42,557 bases of DNA from CAYPPG01 sp964412555 (GCA_964412555.1 CAYPPG010000067.1:1-42557); one strand, 5' to 3'. Positions 33,159 through 42,322 are shown, counted from the first letter of the stretch. Numbers and translations are program-made. The notes: generated by a model from the sequence alone, not told the origin.

Positions 33159-34385
33159 TCAATCGATCTTTGACACCGACGGTGCAAACAAACGGGTGGC
33201 TTCCGGAGCTTCACCGACGAGTGGTAATAAGTATTGACGAAACGCTTCGGTTACATTGTTGCCTTCCGCATTGATAAAATCATCCGGCATGGTTTTGGTT
33301 TTTGCCGCAATCTCTTCAAGATTGACCAAATCATATTCAACGGCATAATTCCCGACTCGCTTGATCACGACAGAGCCGTCAATGTTATGCCACAGTGCAT
33401 ATTGCACGGCCTTTTCACCTACCTCGCGTGCTTCATGTGCATCGATGACAGAGGCACAGCCAAGGAAACATCGTTGAGGATATCCAAGTGTGTCCGCGCG
33501 AACCCGCTTGATGTTCAATTCTTTTTTTACGAAACCGGATAACAAATCGCCGAGAGCACCAATTCCGGAAAGCTGTACGTTTCCATGTGCGTCGGTTTCA
33601 ACATCTTTGGATAAGGTAACGATGAGCGGAATATGTTTTCCGTCTTCCCCGATTTCACTCCATACTCCCTCGGATATCGCGATGATGCAGCGGCCGTAAT
33701 TCTTGTAACATTTGTCGACATCGGCCAAGAATTTTTCTGTATCGAACTGCCGTTCCGGCAGGTAAACGAGATGCGGCCCATCGTCCGGAAAGCGACGGAA
33801 AGCAGTGGAAGCCGCTGTCAAGAATCCGGCATGCCGTCCCATAACCACTGCGATATATACTCCAGGGAGCGCACGATTGTCCAAGTTTGCGCCGGCCAAG
33901 GCCAGCCCAACGTAACGGGCGGCGGAAGCGAATCCTGGACAATGATCGGTGACTACCAAGTCGTTATCGATCGTTTTAGGAATATGAACGCAACGGCATT
34001 CATAGCCCTCATCGTTCGCAAATTCATTGACAATACGGCACGTATCCGATGAATCGTTTCCGCCGATATAAAAGAAGTAGCGAACATCGTATTTCTTGAA
34101 GACTTCAAAAATTTTACGGCAATATTCCTTATCCGGTTTGTCGCGTGTCGATCCCAATGCCGCGCCCGGGGTCATACCGATTTGTTCCAGGTTGTGAGAT
34201 GTTGCTTGGCTGAGATCCACGAACTCTTCATTGATAATCCCGCTGACACCATGCCGTGCGCCATAGACGTGCGTGACTTGCGAAAATTTTCGGCATTCCA
34301 ACGCTGCCCCGACCAGACTCTGATTGATGACCGCCGTGGGGCCTCCTCCTTGTGCAATGACTGCTTTTCCTACCAGTTCCGCCAT
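33159..34385 (-). CDS. 6-phosphofructokinase, PPi-dependent type by active-site residues
   Basis: 408 residues, AGAGGAG before ATG 34385. The phosphofructokinase fold is clear: AVIAQGGGPTAVINQSLVG, FFYIGGNDSSDT, HIPKTIDNDL, and VVMGRHAGFLTAAS. At the phosphoryl-donor site, the GGDG of ATP enzymes reads GGND (108-111), placing Asp at the position that blocks ATP in PPi enzymes, and K137 of PKTIDND matches the PPi-type lysine. The enzyme makes fructose-1,6-bisphosphate reversibly, working in glycolysis and gluconeogenesis. Length and motifs fit the long clade rather than E. coli PfkA. It lies 313 bp downstream of the creatininase gene. Confidence 0.93.
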   Translation of the reverse strand: MAELVGKAVIAQGGGPTAVINQSLVGAALECRKFSQVTHVYGARHGVSGIINEEFVDLSQATSHNLEQIGMTPGAALGSTRDKPDKEYCRKIFEVFKKYDVRYFFYIGGNDSSDTCRIVNEFANDEGYECRCVHIPKTIDNDLVVTDHCPGFASAARYVGLALAGANLDNRALPGVYIAVVMGRHAGFLTAASTAFRRFPDDGPHLVYLPERQFDTEKFLADVDKCYKNYGRCIIAISEGVWSEIGEDGKHIPLIVTLSKDVETDAHGNVQLSGIGALGDLLSGFVKKELNIKRVRADTLGYPQRCFLGCASVIDAHEAREVGEKAVQYALWHNIDGSVVIKRVGNYAVEYDLVNLEEIAAKTKTMPDDFINAEGNNVTEAFRQYLLPLVGEAPEATRLFAPSVSKID

Positions 34386-34562
34386 GAATTTTCTCCTCTA
34401 GTCGCTTAGATATTCTAACGCCGGATGGGATCAGTTGGGTGGCAAGGGCAAGGCTTTCGTCTGCACTTGATACAAGTTGTGATTAAGCAAGGGTAAGCAA
34501 TGTCTACCCTTATTACCCCTCTGATGAAAAAAATGCTAAAGATTGAAATTGCATCCGTTGAA

Positions 34563-34592
34563 AAATACGGACAAGGATGTCCGCGCTCCGGC
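34563..34592 (-). repeat. REP-like hairpin, GGAG type, copy 4 with covarying stem
   Basis: On the minus strand CCGGAG precedes CGCGGACATCCTTGTCCG. The stem CGGACA/TGTCCG differs from the CGGGCA/TGCCCG of the other copies at both sides of one pair, keeping base pairing. It is the only recognisable content of the 34386-34697 gap (312 bp) between the creatininase and phosphofructokinase genes. Confidence 0.7.
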
Positions 34593-34697
34593 ATTTTCAT
34601 AGAAAGAGTACCCAGATTCGAAACGACACCCAAGGGGCGTAAAAAGATGAACAAGAATCAAATGGAATGCTCGGATGCCATTTGGAATCACATGGAT

Positions 34698-35462
34698 TTA
34701 GAAGGGAAACGTTTTATCCATCTCCGCGTCGGACAGCTCTTTGATATAAGTTCCGATACGTTCTGCAATCACATCGACCAGGATTCGCCCTTTTTCCGCC
34801 GTGGCATTTGCCGGATTTCCCACACCGCAATTTTTGGAGATGAGATCGAACGGCCGCGTGATTTGTGCCCACCCTTTGTTGACGGCTTTGAAACGGGAAC
34901 TTTTAGATGCGCCGTTGTCGGCCAATGAAACATCTATCAGTTCGGGAAACAGATAAAGCCCTAAACTGGTTTCCATTTCCCCCCCGTGGTCTCCGGCTTC
35001 TTTGAAAATTTGGGGATACAGATCCTTCGCGACGGAATACCAATCGACCAAGGAAATGAATACCTTTGTTCGGCCATAAAATTCACGCAGAGTGTGTTTC
35101 ATGCTATTGCCGCCATGACCGTTCAAGAGGATCAATTTCCGAATTCCATGTGCTTCCAACGATTTGAGAATATCCCATATGAGACGATCCAAGGTGGACG
35201 GTTTGATGGATATCGTCATCGGAAATTTCATCAAATTGCTGTCCACACCATAAGGAATACAGGGAAGGAGGAGTACCTTCGCTCCTAAAGTGTGCGCTTT
35301 TTCACAAATCCGATCACCGATCAAATCGGTTTCAAGCGTATCCATTCCATAGGGAAGATGCAGATTATGGGGTTCCGTGGCTCCAAGCGGCAGCACAGCC
35401 ACTTCCGGTAGATTCTCGCGGACATCCCCTTGTTTGATTTCAGATAATTTCCAGGGCTTCAT
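34698..35462 (-). CDS. Creatininase-family amidohydrolase
   Basis: 254 residues. The family's metal site is complete: LPLGATEPHNLHLPYGMDT gives the Glu, His and Asp, LLNGHGGNSM the second His, and GDHGGEMETS the final Glu and substrate-loop residues. The family includes creatinine amidohydrolase, the MftE peptidase and the FAPy deformylase of riboflavin and F420 biosynthesis; this copy cannot be assigned to one of them. Its ATG overlaps the aroK stop codon by 4 bases (35459-35462), implying translational coupling in the rpoD-aroE-aroK operon. Confidence 0.9.
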   Translation of the reverse strand: MKPWKLSEIKQGDVRENLPEVAVLPLGATEPHNLHLPYGMDTLETDLIGDRICEKAHTLGAKVLLLPCIPYGVDSNLMKFPMTISIKPSTLDRLIWDILKSLEAHGIRKLILLNGHGGNSMKHTLREFYGRTKVFISLVDWYSVAKDLYPQIFKEAGDHGGEMETSLGLYLFPELIDVSLADNGASKSSRFKAVNKGWAQITRPFDLISKNCGVGNPANATAEKGRILVDVIAERIGTYIKELSDAEMDKTFPF

Positions 35463-35971
35463 GCCATATTTCTCCAGGCATTCAAAATTTGTTCGATCGT
35501 TTCTTCATGAGAAAATTGGTCTGTTCGGATTGCTATATTTGAGGCTTTTTCGTATCGAGGTTTCCGTTCTTCGAGTACATCGGCGATTTCCTCGATGTGG
35601 GATTTGTCACCGGTCAAAGAAGGGCGGTTTTTGTCGGCCCCAATGCGCTTTGCAATGATTTCGGGATCTGTTTGCAGCCATACGATAAACCCATTGCGCT
35701 GCAAATCGCGGATGTTGTCATCACGGATGATAACACCGCCGCCGGTATCGAGGATCGCTCCATCCAATTGAGTCAGTTCCTCTACCAACAGGCGCTCTTC
35801 TTCCCGAAATGAATCCCAGCCATGTTTTTGTACGAATGCGGCGATTTTTTCCCCGAAACGGCTTTCCAGAATTTCGTCCATATGATAGACCGGCATATCG
35901 AGACGTTCATGGAGCAAATCGCTGATCGTCGATTTGCCGGTCCCTCGGTAACCAATCAAAATGAGATTCAT
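35459..35971 (-). CDS. aroK: Shikimate kinase
   Basis: 170 residues from ATG 35971, which overlaps the aroE stop codon by 4 bases; the frame's earlier ATG at 36037 lies inside aroE. The P-loop is GYRGTGKST (residues 7-15). VYHMDEILESRFGEKI is the shikimate-binding strand with the DxD-like acidic pair, DTGGGVI carries the Walker B-like GGG loop, and KNRPSLTG the LID-region arginine. It phosphorylates shikimate in the aromatic amino-acid pathway, in the cytoplasm. Confidence 0.95.
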   Translation of the reverse strand: MNLILIGYRGTGKSTISDLLHERLDMPVYHMDEILESRFGEKIAAFVQKHGWDSFREEERLLVEELTQLDGAILDTGGGVIIRDDNIRDLQRNGFIVWLQTDPEIIAKRIGADKNRPSLTGDKSHIEEIADVLEERKPRYEKASNIAIRTDQFSHEETIEQILNAWRNMA

Positions 35972-36831
35972 TGATATCCCAGCGCTTTCTCCACTGCCGT
36001 TTGCATAATATCGATCGGTGGTTCTTCCCCAGTCCAAAGCCGAAATTGTTCCGCTCCTTGATGAACGAACATCGGAACGCCGTTGATCGTTCGGGCAAAG
36101 CGTTTTTCCGCGCGTTGCAACAATAATGTTTTAGCAGGATTGTAAATAATGTCGAATACCAAATGCCGCTGACTAAATAGTTCTTCCGGAACCAAACATT
36201 CATCGATGTTCGGGGCCATACCGACCGGTGTTGTATTGATGATGGCATCTCCTGCATCGAAGGATTCTTTCATATCTTCTCGTTGAAGAGAAAGAACCGA
36301 CACCTGCGTTGAAAATTTCCGAGCCAAAGACAGCGACAATTGATCGGCGGCTTCCCGGTCTTCATCGCGTACATTGAAGAGAAACTGTTTCGGTTTTCGT
36401 TCGCTCGCAAGGGTGTAGGCAATAGCTTGGGTTGCTCCACCGGCGCCGAGAATGACGATGGTTTTGTCATTCATGGTTTCGTAAGCTTCTAGTGCTTTCA
36501 TGGCTCCATAGCCATCGGTATTGGTCCCGTAAAGATGTCCATCTTGATTGATGACAGTATTGACCGCTCCGATATTTTTGGCCAAGGGGCTGACTTCATC
36601 CAGATATTGCATGACAGCGACTTTGTGTGGAATGGTGACAGACAATCCGCGGATGTTGAATCCGATCACGCCGGCAATCGCTTTTTCAAGTTCTTTTACA
36701 TGAAAGGCGACATAGGCATAGTTCAAATTGCAGGATGCAAAAGCGGCGTTGTGCATGCAAGGAGATAAAGAATGTTCGATGGGATCACCAATCACGGCAC
36801 AGAGGGTTGTTGATCCTTGAATGTCAACCAT
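35968..36831 (-). CDS. aroE: Shikimate dehydrogenase (NADP-dependent)
   Basis: 287 residues from ATG 36831, 4 bp after the rpoD stop; GGAG within the end of rpoD serves as ribosome site. The frame extends to 36978 inside rpoD without support. Shikimate-binding motifs are GDPIEHSLSPCMHN and the catalytic Lys in SVTIPHKVAV; NTVINQDGHLYGTNTDG has the catalytic Asp. VILGAGGATQAIAY is the NADP Rossmann motif. It reduces 3-dehydroshikimate to shikimate, directly before the AroK step. Coupled by overlap to aroK. Confidence 0.96.
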   Translation of the reverse strand: MVDIQGSTTLCAVIGDPIEHSLSPCMHNAAFASCNLNYAYVAFHVKELEKAIAGVIGFNIRGLSVTIPHKVAVMQYLDEVSPLAKNIGAVNTVINQDGHLYGTNTDGYGAMKALEAYETMNDKTIVILGAGGATQAIAYTLASERKPKQFLFNVRDEDREAADQLSLSLARKFSTQVSVLSLQREDMKESFDAGDAIINTTPVGMAPNIDECLVPEELFSQRHLVFDIIYNPAKTLLLQRAEKRFARTINGVPMFVHQGAEQFRLWTGEEPPIDIMQTAVEKALGYQ

Positions 36832-36835
36832 AGAT

Positions 36836-38617
36836 TTACTCCAAAAAATCTCGTAATTTTCGGCTTCGAATCGGATGCCGCAGTTTTCGCAGGGCTTTCG
36901 TTTCAATTTGCCGTACACGTTCCCGGGTGACTCCGAATCGATTGCCGACTTCTTCCAGTGTTCGCTGATACCCGTCACTGATGCCGAATCGCAGACGCAA
37001 AACCGTTTCTTCCCGTTCAGTCAACGTTTTCAACACGGTTTCCAATTGATCGTTCATGATGGAATCTGATGTCGATGCGGATGGTGAACGGACTTTCTTG
37101 TCTTCGATGAAATCGCCGAAATGAGTGTCGCCTTCCTCTCCAACGGGAGTTTCAAGTGAGATCGGTTGTTGCGCGATCTTGAATATGGCGCGGACTTTTT
37201 CGATGGGCATGGAAAGGAATTGGGCGATTTCTTCGGGGGATGGTTCCTTGCCGTTTTCTTGGACAAGGCGGCGGGAAATCCGTGTCATTTTGTTGATGGT
37301 TTCAATCATATGAACAGGGATGCGTATTGTCCGCGCCTGATCGGCAATCGCGCGGGTGACGGCTTGCCGAATCCACCACGTAGCGTAGGTACTGAATTTA
37401 TACCCTCGGCGGTATTCAAATTTATCTACAGCCCGCATCAAGCCGATGTTGCCTTCTTGAATCAAATCTAAGAAATGAAGGCCGCGATTGGTGTAGTTCT
37501 TGGCGATAGAGACAACCAGTCGGAGATTCGCTTTGACGACATCCATTTTGGCCAAATGAGCGATATTCTCCCCTTCCTTGATCATATCGATGATCTTGTC
37601 CAGATCGTCCAAATTATCGTCGACGTCATTTTTATAGTTTTTCAATCGTTCTTGAGCACGAATCAATCGTTTGCAGCTTCGATTCAGGACATCCGGGGGT
37701 AAACCGGTTCGTTTTTCCAACTCACTTTTCCCAAAAGTTGTATAGCGTAATTTTTTATAGAGATCGAGAATTTCTTTCGTTTGAAGATTGAAATTCGTTT
37801 CACAGGTGGAAATCTCGGTTTTGGCATCCTGGATTTGCCGATGCATCACCAATACCTTTTTGGCGATCTTCCCCATTTGTTCGTGATCGATTTTCATGGA
37901 GATGAGAAGATTGCCGAGACGCCTTTTCTTTTCGATCAATTTGGCGTGGTTTCTTATGTTGCCCCGGCGTTCCATTCTGATGATGGATTCGTGTTCATGG
38001 ACCATTTCATGATATTTATCGCAAAGTTCGGTGATAAGGACTTCTTGGTCTTCTTCGGAAAAGGATTCTTTGAGATCAAAATTTTGCAGGATCTCTTCCA
38101 ACCGAATGGTATTATTTTCCAATTCGTGAATCAGTTTCCCGATCTCATTCAGGGCTGTTTTGGATAAAGCCAGAGCTTTGCAAACTTTGAAACGGCCGGA
38201 TTCGATTCTTTTCGATAATTCAATTTCCTGATCCCGGGTGAGAAGAGGAACGCGTCCCATTTCCCGTAGGTATAATCGAACCGGATCGTCGATCTTGATC
38301 CGGTCACTCTCTTCCAAGAGTTCTTCGTCAGTTTCAGATTCTTCTTTCTCTGCGGCTGCCTTGATATCCTCCTCTTCCTCGACGACCTCATCGACTACCG
38401 GAATTTCAAGGTCGTTCAAGACAATAAAAATATCGTCGATATCTTCTACACTCAGCATCTCATCGTGAATGATTCGATTGACATCGTCATACGAGAGTCT
38501 GCCGTTTCGTTCCCCCAATTCAATGAGTTTTCGAATTTTTGCATGATGCGGATGATCGCTACCAAGAAATTCCTTTGGCATGGATCGATTCTCCCTTGGG
38601 GCTAAAATTGCGGACAT
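36836..38617 (-). CDS. rpoD: Primary sigma factor RpoD (sigma-70)
   Basis: 593 residues from ATG 38617 with AGGAGG before it. An N-terminal region 1.1-like segment (HHAKIRKLIELGERNGRLSYDDVNRII) and an acidic stretch precede region 1.2 (DPVRLYLREMGRVPLLTRDQEI). A long non-conserved region follows at about 150-340. Region 2 is intact (KANLRLVVSIAKNYTNRGL, FLDLIQEGNIGLMRAVDKFE, YATWWIRQAVTRAIADQ), as are region 3 and region 4 (LRLRFGISDG, TLEEVGNRFGVTRERVRQIE). It directs RNA polymerase to housekeeping promoters. It heads an operon with aroE, aroK and the creatininase gene, rather than the common rpsU-dnaG-rpoD arrangement. Confidence 0.97.
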   Translation of the reverse strand: MSAILAPRENRSMPKEFLGSDHPHHAKIRKLIELGERNGRLSYDDVNRIIHDEMLSVEDIDDIFIVLNDLEIPVVDEVVEEEEDIKAAAEKEESETDEELLEESDRIKIDDPVRLYLREMGRVPLLTRDQEIELSKRIESGRFKVCKALALSKTALNEIGKLIHELENNTIRLEEILQNFDLKESFSEEDQEVLITELCDKYHEMVHEHESIIRMERRGNIRNHAKLIEKKRRLGNLLISMKIDHEQMGKIAKKVLVMHRQIQDAKTEISTCETNFNLQTKEILDLYKKLRYTTFGKSELEKRTGLPPDVLNRSCKRLIRAQERLKNYKNDVDDNLDDLDKIIDMIKEGENIAHLAKMDVVKANLRLVVSIAKNYTNRGLHFLDLIQEGNIGLMRAVDKFEYRRGYKFSTYATWWIRQAVTRAIADQARTIRIPVHMIETINKMTRISRRLVQENGKEPSPEEIAQFLSMPIEKVRAIFKIAQQPISLETPVGEEGDTHFGDFIEDKKVRSPSASTSDSIMNDQLETVLKTLTEREETVLRLRFGISDGYQRTLEEVGNRFGVTRERVRQIETKALRKLRHPIRSRKLRDFLE

Positions 38618-38885
38618 ACATTCCTCCTGGCAGAGATTTCGCGTCATTATCTCATCATTTCAACCCATAGCATTGTCAATCGCAAAATCAATTGTGAGTG
38701 GATGTTGTACGTAAAGACGGCTAACCGGCGAGAGCAGGTTCAGGAATACTGCGGAATGAGTGTTTTCATCGCTTCTATCCTGAACTTCAAGTCGATCAAT
38801 CATCGTCATGAATTTTACGTATCCCCGGACACTTCATTGTTCAACTCAAAGTATAGACATCTCTTTGAGAAGGAACAAGAGTTTT

Positions 38886-40406
38886 TTATTGCCTTTTTGG
38901 CAGCTCCATTTCGTAGACACAATACCCTCGTTCATGGGATGGGATCGTCACGGTGATGTTTCCGTAAGGATCGACCACACCCGTAATTCCTGTGTTGGCT
39001 GCCCTGAGAACATAGCATTGGTTTTCCACCGCTCGAAAAACCGATTGCACGAAATGTTGTTTCAGTCCTGCTGAGCGTTTAAACCAGGCGTCGTTGGTAA
39101 TATTGACAAGGAATTGCGCCCCCTTGCTGCGTGCGGTTGCCAGTTGCCGTGCAAGGGTGGATTCGAAACAAATAGCGGTTGCGAATTGGATGCCATTTGA
39201 TGTCGTAAAGATGGTGATTTGCCGGCCGCGTTCAAAGATTCCAGCTCCGGCTTCTTCGATCAATGTTTCAATATACGTGAATGGCCAATGGTTTCCAAAC
39301 GGCACCCACTCCCCAAACGGGACCAAATGGATTTTGTCGTAATATTGCATAGAAGAAAGATCAACGGGTTGTTGGGATACATCGAAAGAGGCTCCAGGGC
39401 GAAACAAAAAAGCACGATTGTAAAAAGACCAACGCTGATCGGCTCCGTATTCTCCGTATACGGAACCCACCAATAAATCCACTTGATTCTGATCTACGAA
39501 TTCTTGTATTTTCTCAATGATCGTTGGCCAGTAGTTGATGGGGGAGGTAATGGAACTTTCCGGCCAAATCAATAAACCCGGTTGTTCGGACAGAGAATCG
39601 CGGGAGAGCTGTAAAAGTACTCGAAGAGAATCTTCGACCGGAGATGCTTCTTTTTCCCCTTGGGTGAAATTGGCTTGAATCAATGAGACTCGATATGAAA
39701 TGTTGCTTGTTTTGTGGAATTCATCGTTCGAGATTCTCCATTGTCCGAGAAGATGAAGGGAAAAAACGAGCATAAAAGTGAGGGGGAAAATAGTGGGGGC
39801 GAAATTCCCACATCCTCGCATCCATTGGGGGAATGTACAAGAAAAAGTCGGCTCTGGAATCGTGGAAGGATGCTTCCGGCGAGTCAGGAGAAAACGAATG
39901 AACTCAGCTAAAGAAAGATTGATTCCAACAATGAGGAATGTAAGACCGGGAACTCCAAACCATTGAGTGAATTGAAGGATTTCCGTCCAAGGATACACTG
40001 CATGCCCTAGAAAATTCCATGCGAAGGAAAACGGTCCTACTTCCCGCAGATACTCGATGCCTGTCCAGGTTAGTGAAATGACCGGTATCGCATAAAAAGA
40101 ACGACGAAGTTTACCGGTAACATATGAAAGGAGAGAAAACAGAACCGCATGAATACCGATCAGTAAAACAGTACCGGGAATCGTGACGTGAAACAGCCAA
40201 TACAACGTTCCTCCATAAAAGACAACACCGGTAACCAGCCCCATCGAAGCATTGGTACGGGGATGATCGTCTTGAATTCGCCAAAAGAGAGGAACGAGAG
40301 CGATCCAGATCGCCGGATAGAATTCCCAAGGTGGAAAGGACAGCACAAGAAGAAATCCGGATGCGAGAGAGGCAAGGAGATCATTCCTCGTCAAACTCGG
40401 CTTCAT
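38886..40406 (-). CDS. lnt: Apolipoprotein N-acyltransferase
   Basis: ATG 40406 gives 506 residues; 40415 is an equally possible start, and both overlap the 3' end of yacG. The N-terminal half has about six membrane segments beginning LLASLASGFLLVLSFPPWEF. The C-terminal nitrilase-like domain carries the catalytic triad: Glu in LLIWPESSI, Lys in YYDKIHLVPFGEWVPFG and Cys in ATAICFES. NITNDAWF is the conserved active-site loop. It transfers the third acyl chain onto diacylglyceryl lipoproteins at the inner membrane, a step tied to outer-membrane lipoprotein sorting. It is good evidence for a diderm envelope. Confidence 0.95.
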   Translation of the reverse strand: MKPSLTRNDLLASLASGFLLVLSFPPWEFYPAIWIALVPLFWRIQDDHPRTNASMGLVTGVVFYGGTLYWLFHVTIPGTVLLIGIHAVLFSLLSYVTGKLRRSFYAIPVISLTWTGIEYLREVGPFSFAWNFLGHAVYPWTEILQFTQWFGVPGLTFLIVGINLSLAEFIRFLLTRRKHPSTIPEPTFSCTFPQWMRGCGNFAPTIFPLTFMLVFSLHLLGQWRISNDEFHKTSNISYRVSLIQANFTQGEKEASPVEDSLRVLLQLSRDSLSEQPGLLIWPESSITSPINYWPTIIEKIQEFVDQNQVDLLVGSVYGEYGADQRWSFYNRAFLFRPGASFDVSQQPVDLSSMQYYDKIHLVPFGEWVPFGNHWPFTYIETLIEEAGAGIFERGRQITIFTTSNGIQFATAICFESTLARQLATARSKGAQFLVNITNDAWFKRSAGLKQHFVQSVFRAVENQCYVLRAANTGITGVVDPYGNITVTIPSHERGYCVYEMELPKRQ

Positions 40407-40584
40407 CCAGTTCATCCAAGTCTTCAGTGGGAAAGGTTTCACGGATGCGGTATTCTCCTGTAAACCACCGGCCAAGATCAACCATTTTACACTTCCGGCA
40501 GCAAAAGGGAAATGTCGGCGTTTGACGTCCTTTCGGCAGCGGTTTTTTACATGTTCGGCAAAGAATGATATCTTGAGAACTCAT
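40381..40584 (-). CDS. yacG: YacG-like zinc-finger protein (DNA gyrase inhibitor family)
   Basis: 67 residues from ATG 40584; the frame extends to 40755 but lacks conservation there. Four cysteines C9, C12, C28 and C32 sit at the same positions as the zinc ligands of E. coli YacG, followed by the family's DLGRWFTGEYRI motif and an acidic tail. E. coli YacG binds GyrB and inhibits gyrase. An extra C29 next to C28 is unusual. Its 3' end overlaps the start of lnt by about 26 bp, so the two are likely coupled. Confidence 0.9.
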   Translation of the reverse strand: MSSQDIILCRTCKKPLPKGRQTPTFPFCCRKCKMVDLGRWFTGEYRIRETFPTEDLDELDEAEFDEE

Positions 40585-40770
40585 TACGCTTCTTACCCTT
40601 GTTAAATTATATTTTATGAAGCTGTAGACGATAAGGGAAGGCATACTTTCCCACCTTTTAGAAAAATTGATGCAGAGATTAATCGATTCGTTGTTGTGCG
40701 TCGTCTGAATGAGACATGCGATTGATTGAAGGAAGTGACCACGATTCTTTCTCATGCTTCGAATATATTT

Positions 40771-40798
40771 TTCAATTTAGGAGATTGTAAGGTATAAT
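40771..40798 (+). promoter_or_regulatory. Possible promoter of the small membrane protein gene
   Basis: TTCAAT (40771-40776), 16 bases and a consensus TATAAT (40793-40798) precede the start at 40841 by about 43 bases. The -10 is good and the -35 weak. Confidence 0.4.
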
Positions 40799-40840
40799 GA
40801 AGTAAAGGATAGAACGAGAGCCGCAGAGGAGGTTCTGATC

Positions 40841-41107
40841 ATGACCAATCTCGACTGGCTGCTATTTTGGGGCATTATGATCGCGTTGATTCTATTTTGC
40901 CTCGTTTCCGTAAAAGATGTTTGGAGTATTCTGCGTTCCATGTATCGGCGAACCGTCAATGCGCTGAAATGGCATCCCTATCTCCCTTATTTGGGAGTCG
41001 GGATGGAGCAAAAGAAAAAACATCAGAATTTGAATTTGAACGAAGAGGCGGGCACATACCATGTCAATCACCAAAAGATATTTCCGCGATCCCGACGGAC
41101 TACATAA
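40841..41107 (+). CDS. Small membrane protein of unknown function
   Basis: 88 residues with an excellent ribosome site (GAGGAGG) before ATG 40841. Residues 5-25 are one hydrophobic segment (DWLLFWGIMIALILFCLVSV), followed by a basic, arginine-rich stretch and a polar tail. The positive-inside rule puts the tail in the cytoplasm. Its stop codon TAA merges into the AAGGAGG of the next gene, so it may be translated just upstream of, and coupled with, the sialidase-like protein. No family recognised. A competing long frame (40867 onward) overlaps it but carries no start support. Confidence 0.65.
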   Translation: MTNLDWLLFWGIMIALILFCLVSVKDVWSILRSMYRRTVNALKWHPYLPYLGVGMEQKKKHQNLNLNEEAGTYHVNHQKIFPRSRRTT

Positions 41108-41118
41108 GGAGGTTAGTC

Positions 41119-42300
41119 TTGAATAGCAGATTCTACTTCATGGCTGTTTTTCTACATGCTTTTCTCCTATTCATGATGCTGGCATTGAAAATCACCACTT
41201 CCGAGGAATTATCTTCCCATGCGAAACGTTTCGATATTTTTGAATTGCCCTCAACAGAACATTCGGTGGTGGCGGAAGGGCAGGGGTACTTTCCTGTTTT
41301 AAATCGTGTAGATGATAAATTGTTTGCCGTCTATCGTGCCGGCGGAGGTCATTTAGGAAAAGGAGGCAGGCTGGTTTTCAGTATTTCTGCTGATCAAGGT
41401 ATAACGTGGACAACCTCCTCTCTTATTGTGGATTCGCCTGAAGATGACCGCAATCCTGCTGTCGGTGTAATACCGGAAGGGCGGATTATCGTGGCTTATC
41501 ACGAGCAAGGAAGTTATGACGCAAACGGGCGCTATGATCCCTCTCTGAAAAAAGCACGTTGCATGGTGACCCATTCCGACGATGTAGGACAGACATGGTC
41601 GGAACCGATGCCACTGGGTATTCCTGGACTGGAATCATGCTCTCCCTACGGCCGCATCATCCAATGGAACGACGGTACACTGTTCATGAATGTTTATGGT
41701 CACTATACGTATCATGTTCCTGGGATGGATGAGGTGAATCCGAATAGTAAAAATTATGCATACCTAGTGCGCTCTCGCGATGCCGGGATCACATGGAAAG
41801 AACCTTCGCTGATTGCAACCGGGCATAATGAGACTGCTTTGATTCCCTTATTGGACAATCGCTTGATGGCTGTTTCTCGCTCGATCGGCATGGCCAAACT
41901 CGATATGAGCATCAGCGAAGATGAAGGGCATACCTGGTCGCACCCCTTGCGGCTGACGGGGCCGAAACAACATCCGGCGGATTTGGTACGACTCTCAAAT
42001 GGATGGATTTTAATGCTATACGGTGACCGCAACGCGGAACGGCGAGTGGTTCGGGGAATGATCTCTCGCGATGAAGGACGAACGTGGGATATGCAGATCA
42101 ACGGTGTTTTTTCCCGCCCTGTCTTCGGCGATTTCGGGTATCCTAGTGCTGTTGTAACTCCGAATGGAAAGATGGCTGTCATGTATTATTGGGCGGGAAC
42201 CGCAAAGAATTCCTATGATGGGGAGGATGCGCGGGCTTATGTCAATGTGATTGATGAGATGGAATTTATCGAGGCGTATGAGAAATTGCTTGCCGAGTAG
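41119..42300 (+). CDS. Secreted sialidase-like Asp-box (BNR) propeller protein
   Basis: TTG 41119 is preferred because AAGGAGG lies 7 bases upstream; the next ATG is at 41140 and has no such site. A signal peptide or anchor follows (FMAVFLHAFLLFMMLAL). The 393-residue protein has five Asp boxes of the S-x-D-x-G-x-T-W type: SADQGITW, SDDVGQTW, SRDAGITW, SEDEGHTW and SRDEGRTW, the blade turns of a six-bladed sialidase-type propeller. An early Arg-containing blade (LFAVYRAGGGH) replaces the usual sialidase FRIP motif, so true sialidase activity is uncertain. Related proteins act on other glycans or only bind them. Probably periplasmic or exported. Confidence 0.88.
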   Translation: MNSRFYFMAVFLHAFLLFMMLALKITTSEELSSHAKRFDIFELPSTEHSVVAEGQGYFPVLNRVDDKLFAVYRAGGGHLGKGGRLVFSISADQGITWTTSSLIVDSPEDDRNPAVGVIPEGRIIVAYHEQGSYDANGRYDPSLKKARCMVTHSDDVGQTWSEPMPLGIPGLESCSPYGRIIQWNDGTLFMNVYGHYTYHVPGMDEVNPNSKNYAYLVRSRDAGITWKEPSLIATGHNETALIPLLDNRLMAVSRSIGMAKLDMSISEDEGHTWSHPLRLTGPKQHPADLVRLSNGWILMLYGDRNAERRVVRGMISRDEGRTWDMQINGVFSRPVFGDFGYPSAVVTPNGKMAVMYYWAGTAKNSYDGEDARAYVNVIDEMEFIEAYEKLLAE

Positions 42301-42322
42301 TTCTCTTTTCTTCTGAGGTCAG

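Noticed and set aside
34415..34654. 79-codon minus-strand frame before the phosphofructokinase gene
   Set aside because: It runs through the REP-like hairpin, is Pro/Cys-rich and shows no conserved motif.
38702..38956. 84-codon plus-strand frame between rpoD and lnt
   Set aside because: It overlaps the lnt 3' end on the opposite strand, lacks a ribosome site and resembles no protein; an 8-bp inverted repeat (38738-38745 with 38778-38785) lies inside but has a long loop.
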